64,000 nt of DNA from an uncultured Sphingomonas sp. GTDB lineage: Bacteria > Pseudomonadota > Alphaproteobacteria > Sphingomonadales > Sphingomonadaceae. The notes under the pieces were generated by a model. It had not been told where the DNA came from. It did no database searches and saw nothing but the letters and a program-made list of their open reading frames with translations. The stretch spans positions 62,001 to 126,000 of the forward strand of contig NZ_CAJYHX010000025.1 of NCBI RefSeq assembly GCF_913774285.1, given 5' to 3'. Position 1 is the stretch's first letter; each line of letters begins with the position of its first letter. Positions 35,511-44,006 of this stretch are shown here, in pieces. Position numbers and translations under genes: made by a program.

Positions 35511-35559
35511 GGCTGGCCGATAGGGAGCGATCGCCGGGCTGTCAAAGGGGTGCGGGCGA

Positions 35560-36261
35560 TCAGGCGCGCAGCGGCTCGGCGGCGATCGGGTGGCGGACGC
35601 AGGCCAGCGTGCCGACCAGCACGGTAAGCCCCGCAACCACCAGCGGAATCGCGAGGCCGTAGCGGTTGACGAGGATCGCCCCGAGGAAGGCGCCCAGCAG
35701 GATCGCCACGACTGCCGCAAGCCGCCGCCCGATATTGGGGTTGCGGCCGCCGGCGAGATGCGAATCGGCGGCGATGCCGGTGAGCGTCAGCGTCAGCACC
35801 GTGGTGGTGAGATCGGGCACCTTGAGCTGGCGGATGGTCGCGTTGCGGAAGCCCATCGCGATCGCGGTGAGGGCGATGATCGCGAACACGCAGGTCTCCG
35901 GCAGGATGCCCATCGCGTCGGCCCAGGCGGCGACGCCCGCGGCCACGCCGAACAGCACCGCCTCGGTCACCGCCGCCAGCACCAGCCAGCGCCGCAGCGG
36001 CTGCCCGGCGAGATGCGCGCCGACCTTGCCCGCCACCAGCGCGCCCACGAGGAAGGACGCCAGCGCGACGATATAGGGCGCGATGGTGAAGCCCGGCGTG
36101 CCCGCCGCGGCGAAACCGAGGAACACGATATTGCCGGTCATGTTCGCGGTGAACACCTTGCCCAGCCCGAGCACGCTCACCGCATCGACAAGGCCCGTGG
36201 TGACGGAGAGCAGCAGGAGCAGCGGCGGAAGCGGAGAAGCGGCGGTCTTGGGGTCGGCCAT
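35560..36261 (-). CDS. DUF1275 (YoaK) family membrane protein
   Basis: A 233-residue inner-membrane protein with about six membrane segments. Family blocks are [38 protein letters not shown] and [20 protein letters not shown]. Function of the family is not established. The ATG at 36261 is 11 bp after the porin gene stop, so it is the last gene of the operon running from 43032. Confidence 0.88.
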   Translation of the reverse strand: MADPKTAASPLPPLLLLLSVTTGLVDAVSVLGLGKVFTANMTGNIVFLGFAAAGTPGFTIAPYIVALASFLVGALVAGKVGAHLAGQPLRRWLVLAAVTEAVLFGVAAGVAAWADAMGILPETCVFAIIALTAIAMGFRNATIRQLKVPDLTTTVLTLTLTGIAADSHLAGGRNPNIGRRLAAVVAILLGAFLGAILVNRYGLAIPLVVAGLTVLVGTLACVRHPIAAEPLRA

Positions 36262-36272
36262 GGCGTGGGTCC

Positions 36273-37772
36273 TCAGAATCGGAAGTTGCTTTCCAGGCCG
36301 ATCATCCGGATCGGGCGGGGCGCACCGGTTTCGCGCAGGAAGCGCCCGGCCTGGAAGAAGGAGAGCGAAGCGGAAAGCTCGAGCTCGGCGGTGGCCTGCC
36401 AGGCGATCGCGCCTTCGATCTGCTTGCCGATGAAGCGGGCGCGGCTGGTACCGGGCGCGCGGAGCAAATTGCCGGGGATGTCGTACACGCCGTCCGCCGT
36501 GCTGTAGCGCCAATAGGCGCTGCCCGCGATGCTGGCGGAGACGCCGCCGCCCAGCGTGCCTGCGATGCGCGGGTTGAGGTTGATCAGGTTGTAGGGGCCG
36601 ACCGGCGACAGCTCGCCGAAATATTTGCCCTTGGGGAACAGCGCATTGAACGTGCCGAGCCGCCGATCGCCGGCATGGCCGTCGCCGCTGATCACGTTGA
36701 CGCGCAGCACCGCGTCCGGCGCGAAGGGCAGGCTGGGCAGCTTGCGGCCGAGTTCGGTGCCGAGCGTCCAGGCGGCGATCGGCCCGTCGGCGAAGCGGCC
36801 GAACTGGGCGACACCCTCGACATTCCAGTGCCAGTTGTCGCGCGCCCCATAGATGCGCGCGCCGAAACTGTGGCGCAACTCGCGGCCGGTGCGGTCGCCG
36901 AACTGCGCGGTGCGGTTGCGATAGCCGAGATAATAGAGGTCGAGCCCCGGCAGCACCCCATAGGCGCCCCAGAGCCGCTTGGTCGGCGAGGTGCGGTCGT
37001 CGAAGGTGCCGAGCCGGGGTGCCACCGGCGCGACGGCGAGCAGGCTGATCTTCGCGCGCCCCAGCGCCAAGATTCCGCGCACGCCGTCGAACGCCAGCGG
37101 CACGTTGGGGCCGTAACGCGTGCCGATCAGCCGCTCGGTGCCGAGCGACAGCATCTGCCGCCCGCCGCGCAGGGTGACCACGCCGAGATCGACTTCCGCG
37201 AAGCCCTGGAGCAGGTCGGCGCGGGTCTGGTCGACCGGGCCGGCGGCGGGGCGCACCCCGGCGGCATAGCCGAGGATCGGCTGGGCGAAGGCGCGCAACG
37301 GTCCGACATGGAGATCGGCATAGGGCAGCACGCGGGTCCATAGATATGCGTCGTCGGGCGAGGCCGCGTTGCTGAGCGCATTGTTGGCGAAGGATTCGCT
37401 ACGCAGCCGGACTTCGATGCCGGTGGAGAGCCACGCATCGCCGCCGAGCGGGATATATTTGAACGGCCCGGTCCAGTGGTGCGCGCGCTTCTCTGCATCG
37501 GCGAGGTCGGACCAGTCCTCGTCGTAGCGGGTGATGCTGAGTGTCGGGGCCTGCCAGGCTTCGGGGGCGGGGAGGGATTGCTGCCCCTCTGCCTCTTGCG
37601 CTCCCCTCCCGCTTGCGGGAGGGGTCGGGGGAGGGACTGACGTGGAGGTGACGCTGCTAGGTTCCAGCCCCTCCCCTAGCCCCTCCCGCAAGCGGGAGGG
37701 GAACGCCGGAGGAGATGTCGGAACCTGCGCGGCGGGCATCACCAGCACCACCGCCGCGGCGAGGCTAGCCAC
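36273..37772 (-). CDS. Alginate-export (AlgE-like) outer-membrane protein carrying an in-frame repeat insertion
   Basis: A 499-residue protein of the alginate_exp family: after residue about 75 it has beta-barrel features (YDEDWSDLADAEKRAHHWTG, FKYIPLGGDAWLSTGIEVRL, TLRGGRQMLSLGTERLIGTR) and ends GLESNFRF. Residues 1-18 form a signal peptide. Residues about 23-58 (from FPSRLREGLGEGLE to PPASGRGA) are encoded by a REPIN-like element and are not part of the family. The start is GTG at 37772, inside the DoxX stop region (8-bp overlap). It may be a porin for organic acids or sugars; the specificity is unknown. Whether the inserted linker is tolerated in the mature protein is open. Confidence 0.85.
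   Translation of the reverse strand: MASLAAAVVLVMPAAQVPTSPPAFPSRLREGLGEGLEPSSVTSTSVPPPTPPASGRGAQEAEGQQSLPAPEAWQAPTLSITRYDEDWSDLADAEKRAHHWTGPFKYIPLGGDAWLSTGIEVRLRSESFANNALSNAASPDDAYLWTRVLPYADLHVGPLRAFAQPILGYAAGVRPAAGPVDQTRADLLQGFAEVDLGVVTLRGGRQMLSLGTERLIGTRYGPNVPLAFDGVRGILALGRAKISLLAVAPVAPRLGTFDDRTSPTKRLWGAYGVLPGLDLYYLGYRNRTAQFGDRTGRELRHSFGARIYGARDNWHWNVEGVAQFGRFADGPIAAWTLGTELGRKLPSLPFAPDAVLRVNVISGDGHAGDRRLGTFNALFPKGKYFGELSPVGPYNLINLNPRIAGTLGGGVSASIAGSAYWRYSTADGVYDIPGNLLRAPGTSRARFIGKQIEGAIAWQATAELELSASLSFFQAGRFLRETGAPRPIRMIGLESNFRF
37601..37704. repeat. REPIN-like two-hairpin repeat, copy A (inside porin gene)
   Basis: Two palindromes, each CCCCTCCCGC, a 2-bp centre and GCGGGAGGGG, flank a 50-60-bp centre that contains GAGGGACTGACGTGGA. 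It lies wholly in the coding sequence of the alginate-export-like gene, in frame and without a stop on that strand. The same architecture is found at 39091, 41083 and 52326. Confidence 0.9.
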
Positions 37773-38190
37773 GCCGCTTCGCCTGCTCCGCCACCAGCGC
37801 CGCGAGGACGAAGCCGCCGATCAGGCCGAGATGCTCGAAAAAGGCATTGGTCGCGCCGAACCGCTCGGGACCCGGCGGCATCGTCCAGAAGGCGTTGGCG
37901 GTGAAGGCGGCGAGCAGGGTGAACACCCCCAGCATCCCCGCCCCCAGCCAGATCCAGCGCCCGGTGAGGATCAGCACCGGCCCGATAAGTTCCACCGCGA
38001 TCGTCAGCGCCGCCCAGAGCGCGGGCGGGTGCATGCCGAAATGCGCCTGCTCCGCCACCGCGCCCTGCCAGTCGGCGAGCTTGACCAGCCCGCCGAGGAG
38101 GTACGCGCCGACCAGCAGCAGCCGGGCGAGGAACCAGGTCGGCCGCCAGTCGAGAATGGCGTCGACGAAGCGCGGATCGGGCGTCGCCAT
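37765..38190 (-). CDS. DoxX family membrane protein
   Basis: A 141-residue membrane protein with four hydrophobic segments and the DoxX pattern (WFLARLLLVGAYLLGGLVKL, FGMHPPALWAALTIAVELIG, LGAGMLGVFTLLAAFTANAF). DoxX-like proteins are linked to redox or thiosulfate metabolism but are mostly uncharacterised. It starts 2 bp after the VOC protein gene and overlaps the porin gene start by 8 bp. Confidence 0.88.
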   Translation of the reverse strand: MATPDPRFVDAILDWRPTWFLARLLLVGAYLLGGLVKLADWQGAVAEQAHFGMHPPALWAALTIAVELIGPVLILTGRWIWLGAGMLGVFTLLAAFTANAFWTMPPGPERFGATNAFFEHLGLIGGFVLAALVAEQAKRRG

Positions 38191-38192
38191 GG

Positions 38193-39068
38193 TCACTTGG
38201 CCGCGGGGCTGTGAATCTCGGCGATATAACCGCCGGGGAAGCGCACGATCGCCGCGCGGCCGCCGGCTGCGGCATAAGGCTGCACCAGCGTCTCGACACC
38301 GGCGGCCTTGGCCTTGGCGAGCGTCGCGTCGAGATCCGACACTGAATAGCCGGTCATGTCGCGGCCATAGGGCCAAGGCAGCAGGCCGTCGGTGACGAAC
38401 ACTACCATCTTGCCATAGCCGCTGGTGATCGAGATGCGGCGGATCGTCTTGCCGGGCTCGCCGACCTCGGCGCCGGGCGCGGCGCGATCATCGGCGGTCA
38501 CCTTGGCATGCGCATAGCCCACCCAGCTCTTTACGAAGCGATCGGCGACATCCTCGGTCAGGTAGATGCGGTTCTCGGGCACCGTTTCCAGCGGCGCGTA
38601 GCTGGGCTTGGTGGTGTGCCAGTAGATCTGCATGTTCACGCCGCCCGGCCACTGGATCAGCGAATCGCGGCCGATCGGATCGGGGAACGTCACCAGCCGG
38701 CGGACCGCGCCGTGCTGCACGGCGGCCTTCACCGCGGCGTCGATGTCGGTCACCAGATAGCCGGTGCGTTCGTCGCCGAAGGGGAACGGGATCGGGGTCT
38801 TGAACCCGAATACCGAGACGGTGCCGACGGGCGTCAGCACCAGCTGCGACTTGGTGAGGCTGGTGGTGGGCGTCACCTGGAACACGCCCTGCTTGCTGGT
38901 CGTGCCGCCGAAGGTCGCTTGGAAGCTGGTGACGAAGCTGTCGAACTGGTCCTCGGGGACGTAGACGTGCGTGGTGTCGTACTGGGGCCCGACCGAATAG
39001 TCGGCAGTCTGCTGGGCGAGCGCCGGGGTGGCGACGACCAGGGCGGAGGCGAGGAGGAAGAGGCGCAT
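38193..39068 (-). CDS. Secreted VOC/glyoxalase-like protein
   Basis: A 291-residue protein with a clear signal peptide (MRLFLLASALVVATPALA) and two vicinal-oxygen-chelate modules: first DTTHVYVPEDQFDSFVTSFQ with TGYLVTDIDAAVKAAVQHGA, second ISITSGYGKMVVFVTDGLLP with TGYSVSDLDATLAKAKAAGV and a final IVRFPGGYIAEIHSP. VOC proteins bind a metal and act as glyoxalases, dioxygenases or resistance proteins; a periplasmic location is unusual. Metal ligands are not certain by eye. A repeat element (copy B) separates it from the amidohydrolase gene. Confidence 0.82.
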   Translation of the reverse strand: MRLFLLASALVVATPALAQQTADYSVGPQYDTTHVYVPEDQFDSFVTSFQATFGGTTSKQGVFQVTPTTSLTKSQLVLTPVGTVSVFGFKTPIPFPFGDERTGYLVTDIDAAVKAAVQHGAVRRLVTFPDPIGRDSLIQWPGGVNMQIYWHTTKPSYAPLETVPENRIYLTEDVADRFVKSWVGYAHAKVTADDRAAPGAEVGEPGKTIRRISITSGYGKMVVFVTDGLLPWPYGRDMTGYSVSDLDATLAKAKAAGVETLVQPYAAAGGRAAIVRFPGGYIAEIHSPAAK

Positions 39069-39090
39069 GGCGAAACTCCTGTAAAAGTCG

Positions 39091-39193
39091 CTCCCCTCCC
39101 GCGTGCGGGAGGGGTCGGGGAGGGAATGACGTGGAAGAAGCGCGAATAGGGCTCAGCCCCTCCCCTGGCCCCTCCCGCAAGCGGGAGGGGAAC
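39091..39193. repeat. REPIN-like two-hairpin repeat, copy B
   Basis: Left palindrome CCCCTCCCGC-GT-GCGGGAGGGG, right palindrome with AA centre; the middle has GAGGGAATGACGTGGA in the same orientation as copies A and C. It fills most of the 151-bp gap between the amidohydrolase and VOC genes and could form strong hairpins in the operon mRNA. Confidence 0.9.
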
Positions 39194-39219
39194 GCAGGTG
39201 GACGGGGCAGAACAGAGCA

Positions 39220-41064
39220 TCACACCGCCCAGCAGCCGCAGCCGAGCGCGCCCCAGAAGCTCTGGACGTCGGCGGCAGGCACCTGCGCACCGAGCGCCGC
39301 GGCATGGTCGTGACCATGCACCGAGCAGCTGCTGTGGCAGGCGCAGGCGGAGGCAAGCTGGGCGCGGGTCTCGGGCGACTGGTGGTAGCCACCGAAGGTC
39401 GCGACCGGCGACCAGTCGGGCATCGGCCGGGGCAACGCGGGGGCGAGCGGAGCATAGTCGCCGTCGCCATGCACCACCTGTCCGCCGAGCAGCGTCAGCA
39501 CCGAGCGGATATGGACGATCTGGTCCTCGGGCACCGAGAAATAGTCCGCCGAGAGCACTGCCAGATCGGCGAGCTGGCCGGCCTTGATCTGCCCCTTCTT
39601 GCCGATCTCGTTCGAGAACCAGGTATTCTCGTGCGTCCACATCGCCAACGCCTTTTCGCGGCTGACCCTGTTGGCGCCCGGATAGAGCTTGAGCCCGCCG
39701 ACGGTACGCCCGGTCACCAGCCAGCTGAGCGATACCCAGGGATTGTAGCTCGCCACACGCGTGGCATCGGTGCCCGCGCCTACCGGCAGCCCAGCCGCGA
39801 GCATCTTGGCGATCGGCGGGGTACGCTCGGCCGCCTTGGCGCCGTAGCGCTCGACGAAATACTCGCCCTGATAGGCCATGCGGTGCTGCACGGCGATACC
39901 GCCGCCGAGCGCCGCAATGCGATCGATGTTGCGGTCGCTGATCGTCTCGGCATGGTCGAAGAACCAATGGATGCCGGTCAGCGGGATGTCGCGGTTCACC
40001 TTCTCGTAGACGTCGAGCGCGCGGCCGATCGTTTCGTCATAGGTGGCATGGAGGCGCCATGGCCAGCGATGCTCGGCGAGCAGGCGGATCACCGGCTCGA
40101 GATCGCCTTCCATGGTCGGCGGCATGTCCGGACGCGCGACGCGGAAGTCCTCGAAATCGGCAGCGGAGTAGACCAACATCTCGCCCGCGCCATTGTGGCG
40201 ATAGCTGTCGTCGCCCTGCCCCGGCGTCACCTGCTTCACCCAGCCGGCGAAGTCCGCCAGCTCTTCCTTGGGCTTCTGGGTGAAGAGGTTGTAGCTGATC
40301 CGCACGGTCAGCTGGCGGTCGGCATGCAGCTTCTCGATGATCGCATAATCGTCGGGATAATTCTGGAAGCCGCCGCCCGCGTCGATCACGCCGGTGACGC
40401 CCAGGCCGTTCACTTCGCGCATGAAGTGGCGGGTGGAATTGATCTGATATTCCTCGGGCAGCTTGGGGCCCTTGGCGAGCGTCGAATAGAGGATCGTCGC
40501 ATTGGGCTGGGCGAGCAGCAAGCCGGTGGGGTTGCCCGCGGCATCGCGGACGATCTCGCCGCCGGGCGGGTTCGGCGTGTCCTTGGTATAGCCCACCACC
40601 CGCAGCGCCGCGGCATTGAGCAGCGCGCGATCATAGAGGTGGAGGATGAAGACGGGCGTGTCGGGGGCGACGGCGTTGAGCTCGTCGATCGTCGGCAGCC
40701 GCTTCTCGGCGAACTGGTGCTCGGTGAAGCCGCCGACCACGCGCACCCATTGCGGCGCGGGCGTATTGTCGACCTGGCGCTTGAGCATCGCCATTGCGTC
40801 GGCAAGGCTCGGCACGCCGTCCCAGCGCAGCTCCATATTGTAGTTCAGGCCGCCGCGGATGATGTGCATGTGGCTGTCGATCAGCCCCGGGATCACCCGG
40901 CGGCGATGCGCGTCGATCACCTGCGCGCCCGGCGCGGCGGCGCGGACCTCCGCTTCGCTGCCCACCGCGAGGAACTTGCCGTCGCGGATCGCGATCGCCT
41001 CGGCCACCGGGTTTTCCCGGTCGAGCGTCGTCACCTGGGCGTTGACGAGGATCAAGTCGGCCAT
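39220..41064 (-). CDS. Amidohydrolase family protein (Amidohydro_3, YtcJ-like) with Cys/His-rich tail
   Basis: A 614-residue metal-dependent hydrolase of the YtcJ/N-substituted-formamide-deformylase group. It shows the HxH metal site in LIDSHMHI near residues 62-69, GVTGVIDAGGGF, the histidine region HATYDET and HWFFDHAE, the C-terminal Asp motif AGTDATR and the return of the small beta domain at KAGQLADLAVLSADYFSV. The last 50 residues are unusual: CACHSSCSVHGHDHA and GALGCGCWAV, rich in Cys and His, which look like a metal site. No signal peptide. Substrate unknown; its operon includes two further hydrolases. Confidence 0.9.
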   Translation of the reverse strand: MADLILVNAQVTTLDRENPVAEAIAIRDGKFLAVGSEAEVRAAAPGAQVIDAHRRRVIPGLIDSHMHIIRGGLNYNMELRWDGVPSLADAMAMLKRQVDNTPAPQWVRVVGGFTEHQFAEKRLPTIDELNAVAPDTPVFILHLYDRALLNAAALRVVGYTKDTPNPPGGEIVRDAAGNPTGLLLAQPNATILYSTLAKGPKLPEEYQINSTRHFMREVNGLGVTGVIDAGGGFQNYPDDYAIIEKLHADRQLTVRISYNLFTQKPKEELADFAGWVKQVTPGQGDDSYRHNGAGEMLVYSAADFEDFRVARPDMPPTMEGDLEPVIRLLAEHRWPWRLHATYDETIGRALDVYEKVNRDIPLTGIHWFFDHAETISDRNIDRIAALGGGIAVQHRMAYQGEYFVERYGAKAAERTPPIAKMLAAGLPVGAGTDATRVASYNPWVSLSWLVTGRTVGGLKLYPGANRVSREKALAMWTHENTWFSNEIGKKGQIKAGQLADLAVLSADYFSVPEDQIVHIRSVLTLLGGQVVHGDGDYAPLAPALPRPMPDWSPVATFGGYHQSPETRAQLASACACHSSCSVHGHDHAAALGAQVPAADVQSFWGALGCGCWAV

Positions 41065-41082
41065 GGGGTTTCCTTACTTCAG

Positions 41083-41191
41083 TTCCCCTCCCGCTTGCGG
41101 GAGGGGCTAGGGGAGGGAGTGACGTGGAGAGGGTCGACCGCGGCATCGCCCAGCCCCTCCCCCGACCCCTCCCGCGAGCGGAAGGGGAGCG
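41083..41191. repeat. REPIN-like two-hairpin repeat, copy C
   Basis: Left palindrome CCCCTCCCGC-TT-GCGGGAGGGG is perfect; the right one is decayed (AGCGGAAGGGG). The centre has GAGGGAGTGACGTGGA. It occupies most of the 147-bp gap between XapX and the amidohydrolase gene, same orientation as copies A and B. Confidence 0.88.
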
Positions 41192-41211
41192 CAGACTTCA
41201 AGCGAGCAGCT

Positions 41212-41460
41212 TCATGCCTCGCCGTCGGGCTTCGTCACCGGCACGCCGAGGATCTGCTCGGCACAGTCGGTGCGGAGGTACGTCACGAGGTCATGGCCAG
41301 CGAAGATCCGCTTCGCGACCGGCACCACCTGCTCGCCGAGCAACATGCCAAGCAGGCCGATCAGCGCGATCGTCGGCGGCGCCGGCGACTTCACGCCGAG
41401 GAGGCTGTAGATGACGCCGACCAGCAGACCGACGGCGAGCGAGATCAGATAGGGCTTCAT
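41212..41460 (-). CDS. XapX domain protein (DUF1427)
   Basis: An 82-residue membrane protein with two hydrophobic segments and the XapX pattern (LAVGLLVGVIYSLLGVKSPA, PPTIALIGLLGMLLGEQVVP). Function unknown; these small proteins often accompany hydrolase operons. It lies 27 bp after the alpha/beta hydrolase gene. Confidence 0.85.
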   Translation of the reverse strand: MKPYLISLAVGLLVGVIYSLLGVKSPAPPTIALIGLLGMLLGEQVVPVAKRIFAGHDLVTYLRTDCAEQILGVPVTKPDGEA

Positions 41461-41487
41461 CTGCAGATCCTCCCCGGCGCGTTTCGA

Positions 41488-42327
41488 TCAGCCGCGCACG
41501 AAGGCGAGCAGGTCGGGGTTGATCACGTCGGCATTGACGGTGAGCATGCCGTGCGAGAAGCCCGGGTAGATCTTCAGCGTCGGGTTCGGCAGCAGCTTGG
41601 CCTGCAGCTCGGCGCCCTGATGGTACGGCACCACCTGGTCGTCATCGCCCGCCAGCACCAGCGTCGGCACCGTCATGGCCTGAAGATCGGCAGTCTGGTC
41701 GGTTTCCGAGAAGGCCTTGATGCCGTCATAATGGGCCTTGGCGCTGCCCATCATGCCCTGGCGCCACCAATTGTCGATCACGCCCGGATAGACCTTCGCG
41801 CCTTCGCGGTTGAAGCCATAGAAGGGGCCGGCGGCGACATCGCGGAAGAACTGCGCGCGGTTCTCCGCGGTGCCCTTGCGGAAGCCGTCGAACACTTCGA
41901 GTGGCAGGCCGCCCGGATAGGCCTCTGTCTTTGCCATGATCGGCGGCACGGCGGCAACCAGCACCGCCTTGGCGACACGGCCCTGCGGGATGCCGTACTG
42001 TGCCACATAGCGCGCGACTTCGCCGCCGCCAGTCGAGTGGCCGATATGTACGGCGTTACGCAGGTCGAGATGCTCGGCGACGGCTGCGGCGTCGGCGGCA
42101 TAATGGTCCATGTCGTGGCCGTCGCTCACCTGCTGCGAGCGGCCATGGCCGCGGCGGTCATGCGCGACGACGCGGAAGCCGTGCTGGAGGAAGAACAGCA
42201 GCTGCGCATCCCAATCGTCCGACGAGAGCGGCCAGCCATGGTGGAACATGATCGGCTGGGCATCCTTGGGGCCCCAATCCTTGAAGAAGATCGAGACGCC
42301 GTCCTTGGTGGTCACGGTGGAGGTCAT
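41488..42327 (-). CDS. Alpha/beta hydrolase, cofactor-free haloperoxidase-like
   Basis: A 279-residue esterase/chloroperoxidase-type hydrolase. The nucleophile elbow GHSTGG puts Ser98 as catalytic; the acid is in LVLAGDDDQVVP and the base in GFSHGML. Oxyanion-hole region FHHGWPLSSDDWD and the HDRRGHGRS block agree with the non-haem chloroperoxidase group. No signal peptide. It lies about 50 bp after the YcaC-like gene in the same operon. The physiological ester or lactone substrate is not evident. Confidence 0.93.
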   Translation of the reverse strand: MTSTVTTKDGVSIFFKDWGPKDAQPIMFHHGWPLSSDDWDAQLLFFLQHGFRVVAHDRRGHGRSQQVSDGHDMDHYAADAAAVAEHLDLRNAVHIGHSTGGGEVARYVAQYGIPQGRVAKAVLVAAVPPIMAKTEAYPGGLPLEVFDGFRKGTAENRAQFFRDVAAGPFYGFNREGAKVYPGVIDNWWRQGMMGSAKAHYDGIKAFSETDQTADLQAMTVPTLVLAGDDDQVVPYHQGAELQAKLLPNPTLKIYPGFSHGMLTVNADVINPDLLAFVRG

Positions 42328-42375
42328 GGGAATGTTTCCTTGAGGTTGGGGGGGCAGGAAATTCGGGTCGAGGAA

Positions 42376-43032
42376 TCAATGGCCTTCGGAGGCGCCGAAC
42401 ATCGTCTTGGCGTAGGTGACGCCGAGGCCGTACGCCCCGCCCCACTGCTTCGCGATGCCGGTGGTGGACTCGTAGGTCTCGCCGCGCGCCCAGTCGCGCT
42501 GCAGCTCGAGCAGATACTGGAGCGAGGTCATCGGCACGGCGCCCAGCTGGATCATCCGCTGCACGGCGCGCTCATGTGCTTCGGTCGAGATGTCGCCGCA
42601 GGCATCGGCGATGAAATAGGCCTCGAAGCCCTGGTCGATCGCAGAGGCGACCGGGCCGACGATGCAGACGCTGGTCCAGAGACCTGCGAACACGATGCGT
42701 GGCTTGGCGATGCGGTTGATCTCCTCGATCACCGCCTCGTCTTCCCAGGTGTTCATCGAAGTGCGGTCGAGCAGCTTCTGGCCCGGGAACGCATCGGTCA
42801 CTTCGCTGAACATCGGCCCCGAGAAGCTCTTTTCCGCGACGGTGGTAAGGATCGTCGGCACGTCGAACGACTTGGCGGCACGGCTGACAAGCCCGGCGTT
42901 GTTGCGCAGGATGGTCGCGTCGATCGACTTGGTAGCGAACGCCATCTGCGACTGGAAGTCGATGAGCACGAGCGCGTGGTTGGTCGGCGAAATCAGCGAC
43001 TTGCCCGGCGTGGCGGTGGCGGTGAGGGTCAT
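42376..43032 (-). CDS. Isochorismatase-like hydrolase (YcaC type)
   Basis: A 218-residue cysteine hydrolase. The catalytic triad of the family appears as Asp25 in ALVLIDFQSQM, a lysine in the segment before TSMNTWED, and Cys123 in FAGLWTSVCIVGP, with the cis-peptide-type VAS after it. YcaC-like enzymes have no settled substrate. The ATG at 43032 is chosen to give MTLTATATPGKSL; longer in-frame extensions lack family similarity. First gene of the operon; the 243 bp upstream hold its promoter. Confidence 0.92.
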   Translation of the reverse strand: MTLTATATPGKSLISPTNHALVLIDFQSQMAFATKSIDATILRNNAGLVSRAAKSFDVPTILTTVAEKSFSGPMFSEVTDAFPGQKLLDRTSMNTWEDEAVIEEINRIAKPRIVFAGLWTSVCIVGPVASAIDQGFEAYFIADACGDISTEAHERAVQRMIQLGAVPMTSLQYLLELQRDWARGETYESTTGIAKQWGGAYGLGVTYAKTMFGASEGH

Positions 43033-43093
43033 GGTGCGGCTCCTGTTGCTGCCGGTTCGGCGGTGTCGGGTGCAGAATAGCTGGCGCGCATTT

Positions 43094-43140
43094 TCCGAAA
43101 ACTCGGATAAAATTACGCATTTCGTTCCATTCTTTAGAAC
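43094..43140 (-). promoter_or_regulatory. Probable regulatory region of the hydrolase operon, with two small dyads
   Basis: This A/T-rich stretch ahead of the YcaC-like gene carries TCCGA-AAAC-TCGGA (43094-43107) and GTTCCATTCTTTAGAAC (43124-43140, 4-bp outer arms plus TTCT/AGAA inside). The NarL-type regulator encoded just upstream is the natural candidate to bind here. Sites are short, so this is tentative. Confidence 0.35.
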
Positions 43141-43275
43141 AATTGGCTGACCGGGTGCCGCTTCGCCTTCAGGCTCGCGCAGCAACGGACCGCCGCTCGC
43201 AGCCTTAGGCCGCGACGGTCGCACAGGTATTGGACAGGTTTGATGCGATCGGGCGGTTCTACGCCCCCGAAGGGG

Positions 43276-43938
43276 TCAGAGCTCGATCAGCCCGCGCTTG
43301 GCGGCGATCGTCACCGCGTGCGTCCGGTCACTGGCGCCGAGCTTGGCGAACAGCGCCTTCATATGCCCCTTCACCGTCTCCTCGGAGAGCGCGAGCCTGG
43401 CGGCGATCTGCTTGTTCGAATTGCCCCAGGCGGCCAGCGTCAGCACCGAGACCTCGCGGTCGGTCAGATCTTCGTCGAGCACGTGCAGCGCGATCGCCGT
43501 CGCCACGCTGGCATCGAGATGCTTGCCGCCGTGATGGACCGAGCGGATCGCCTCCAGCAGCTGGTTGCGCAGGCTGGCCTTGAGCAGATAGCCCATCGCC
43601 CCGGCACGCAGTGCCTTGATCGCGCGGCCGTCGCCCGAATAGGTGGTCAGCACGATGATCCGGGCACCGGGCGACGCCGCGCGGATCGCGGTGATCGCGT
43701 CGAGCCCGGACATGTCCGCCATCTGCAGATCCATCAGCACCAGATCGGGCTGGAGCCGGGCATAGGCCTCGATCGCCTCGGCCCCGCCGCTCGCCTCGCC
43801 GGCGATTTCCATGTCATCCTGGGTGGAAACCACCGCGCGCACGCCCTCGCGCAGCAGCATGTGATCGTCGACCAGCAGGATGCGGATCGGCGCGCTGCCG
43901 CGTGCCGGCGCACGCCCGCTGGAAACCCTCGTCAACAT
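43276..43938 (-). CDS. NarL/FixJ-type response regulator (LuxR HTH)
   Basis: A 220-residue regulator. Receiver: acidic pair in ILLVDDHMLLREG, Asp70 in LVLMDLQM, Thr in IIVLTTYSG, Lys in GYLLKAS. The LuxR-type HTH is TDREVSVLTLAAWGNSNKQI and ARLALSEETVKGHMKALFAK. No partner kinase is adjacent. It lies 68 bp after the M17-N-domain gene and upstream of the hydrolase operon. The chosen ATG leaves a 17-residue leader before the receiver. Confidence 0.92.
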   Translation of the reverse strand: MLTRVSSGRAPARGSAPIRILLVDDHMLLREGVRAVVSTQDDMEIAGEASGGAEAIEAYARLQPDLVLMDLQMADMSGLDAITAIRAASPGARIIVLTTYSGDGRAIKALRAGAMGYLLKASLRNQLLEAIRSVHHGGKHLDASVATAIALHVLDEDLTDREVSVLTLAAWGNSNKQIAARLALSEETVKGHMKALFAKLGASDRTHAVTIAAKRGLIEL

Positions 43939-44006
43939 CGTACGCGCACCAACTCCCGGATCCTGCGCCGAGCATAGCAGCTTTGCCGGCGCTGCGCATC
44001 CATGGC

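Noticed and set aside
39304..43080. A 1258-codon plus-strand open frame
   Set aside because: It is the antisense shadow of the amidohydrolase, XapX and hydrolase genes; composition is typical of complementary-strand artefacts.
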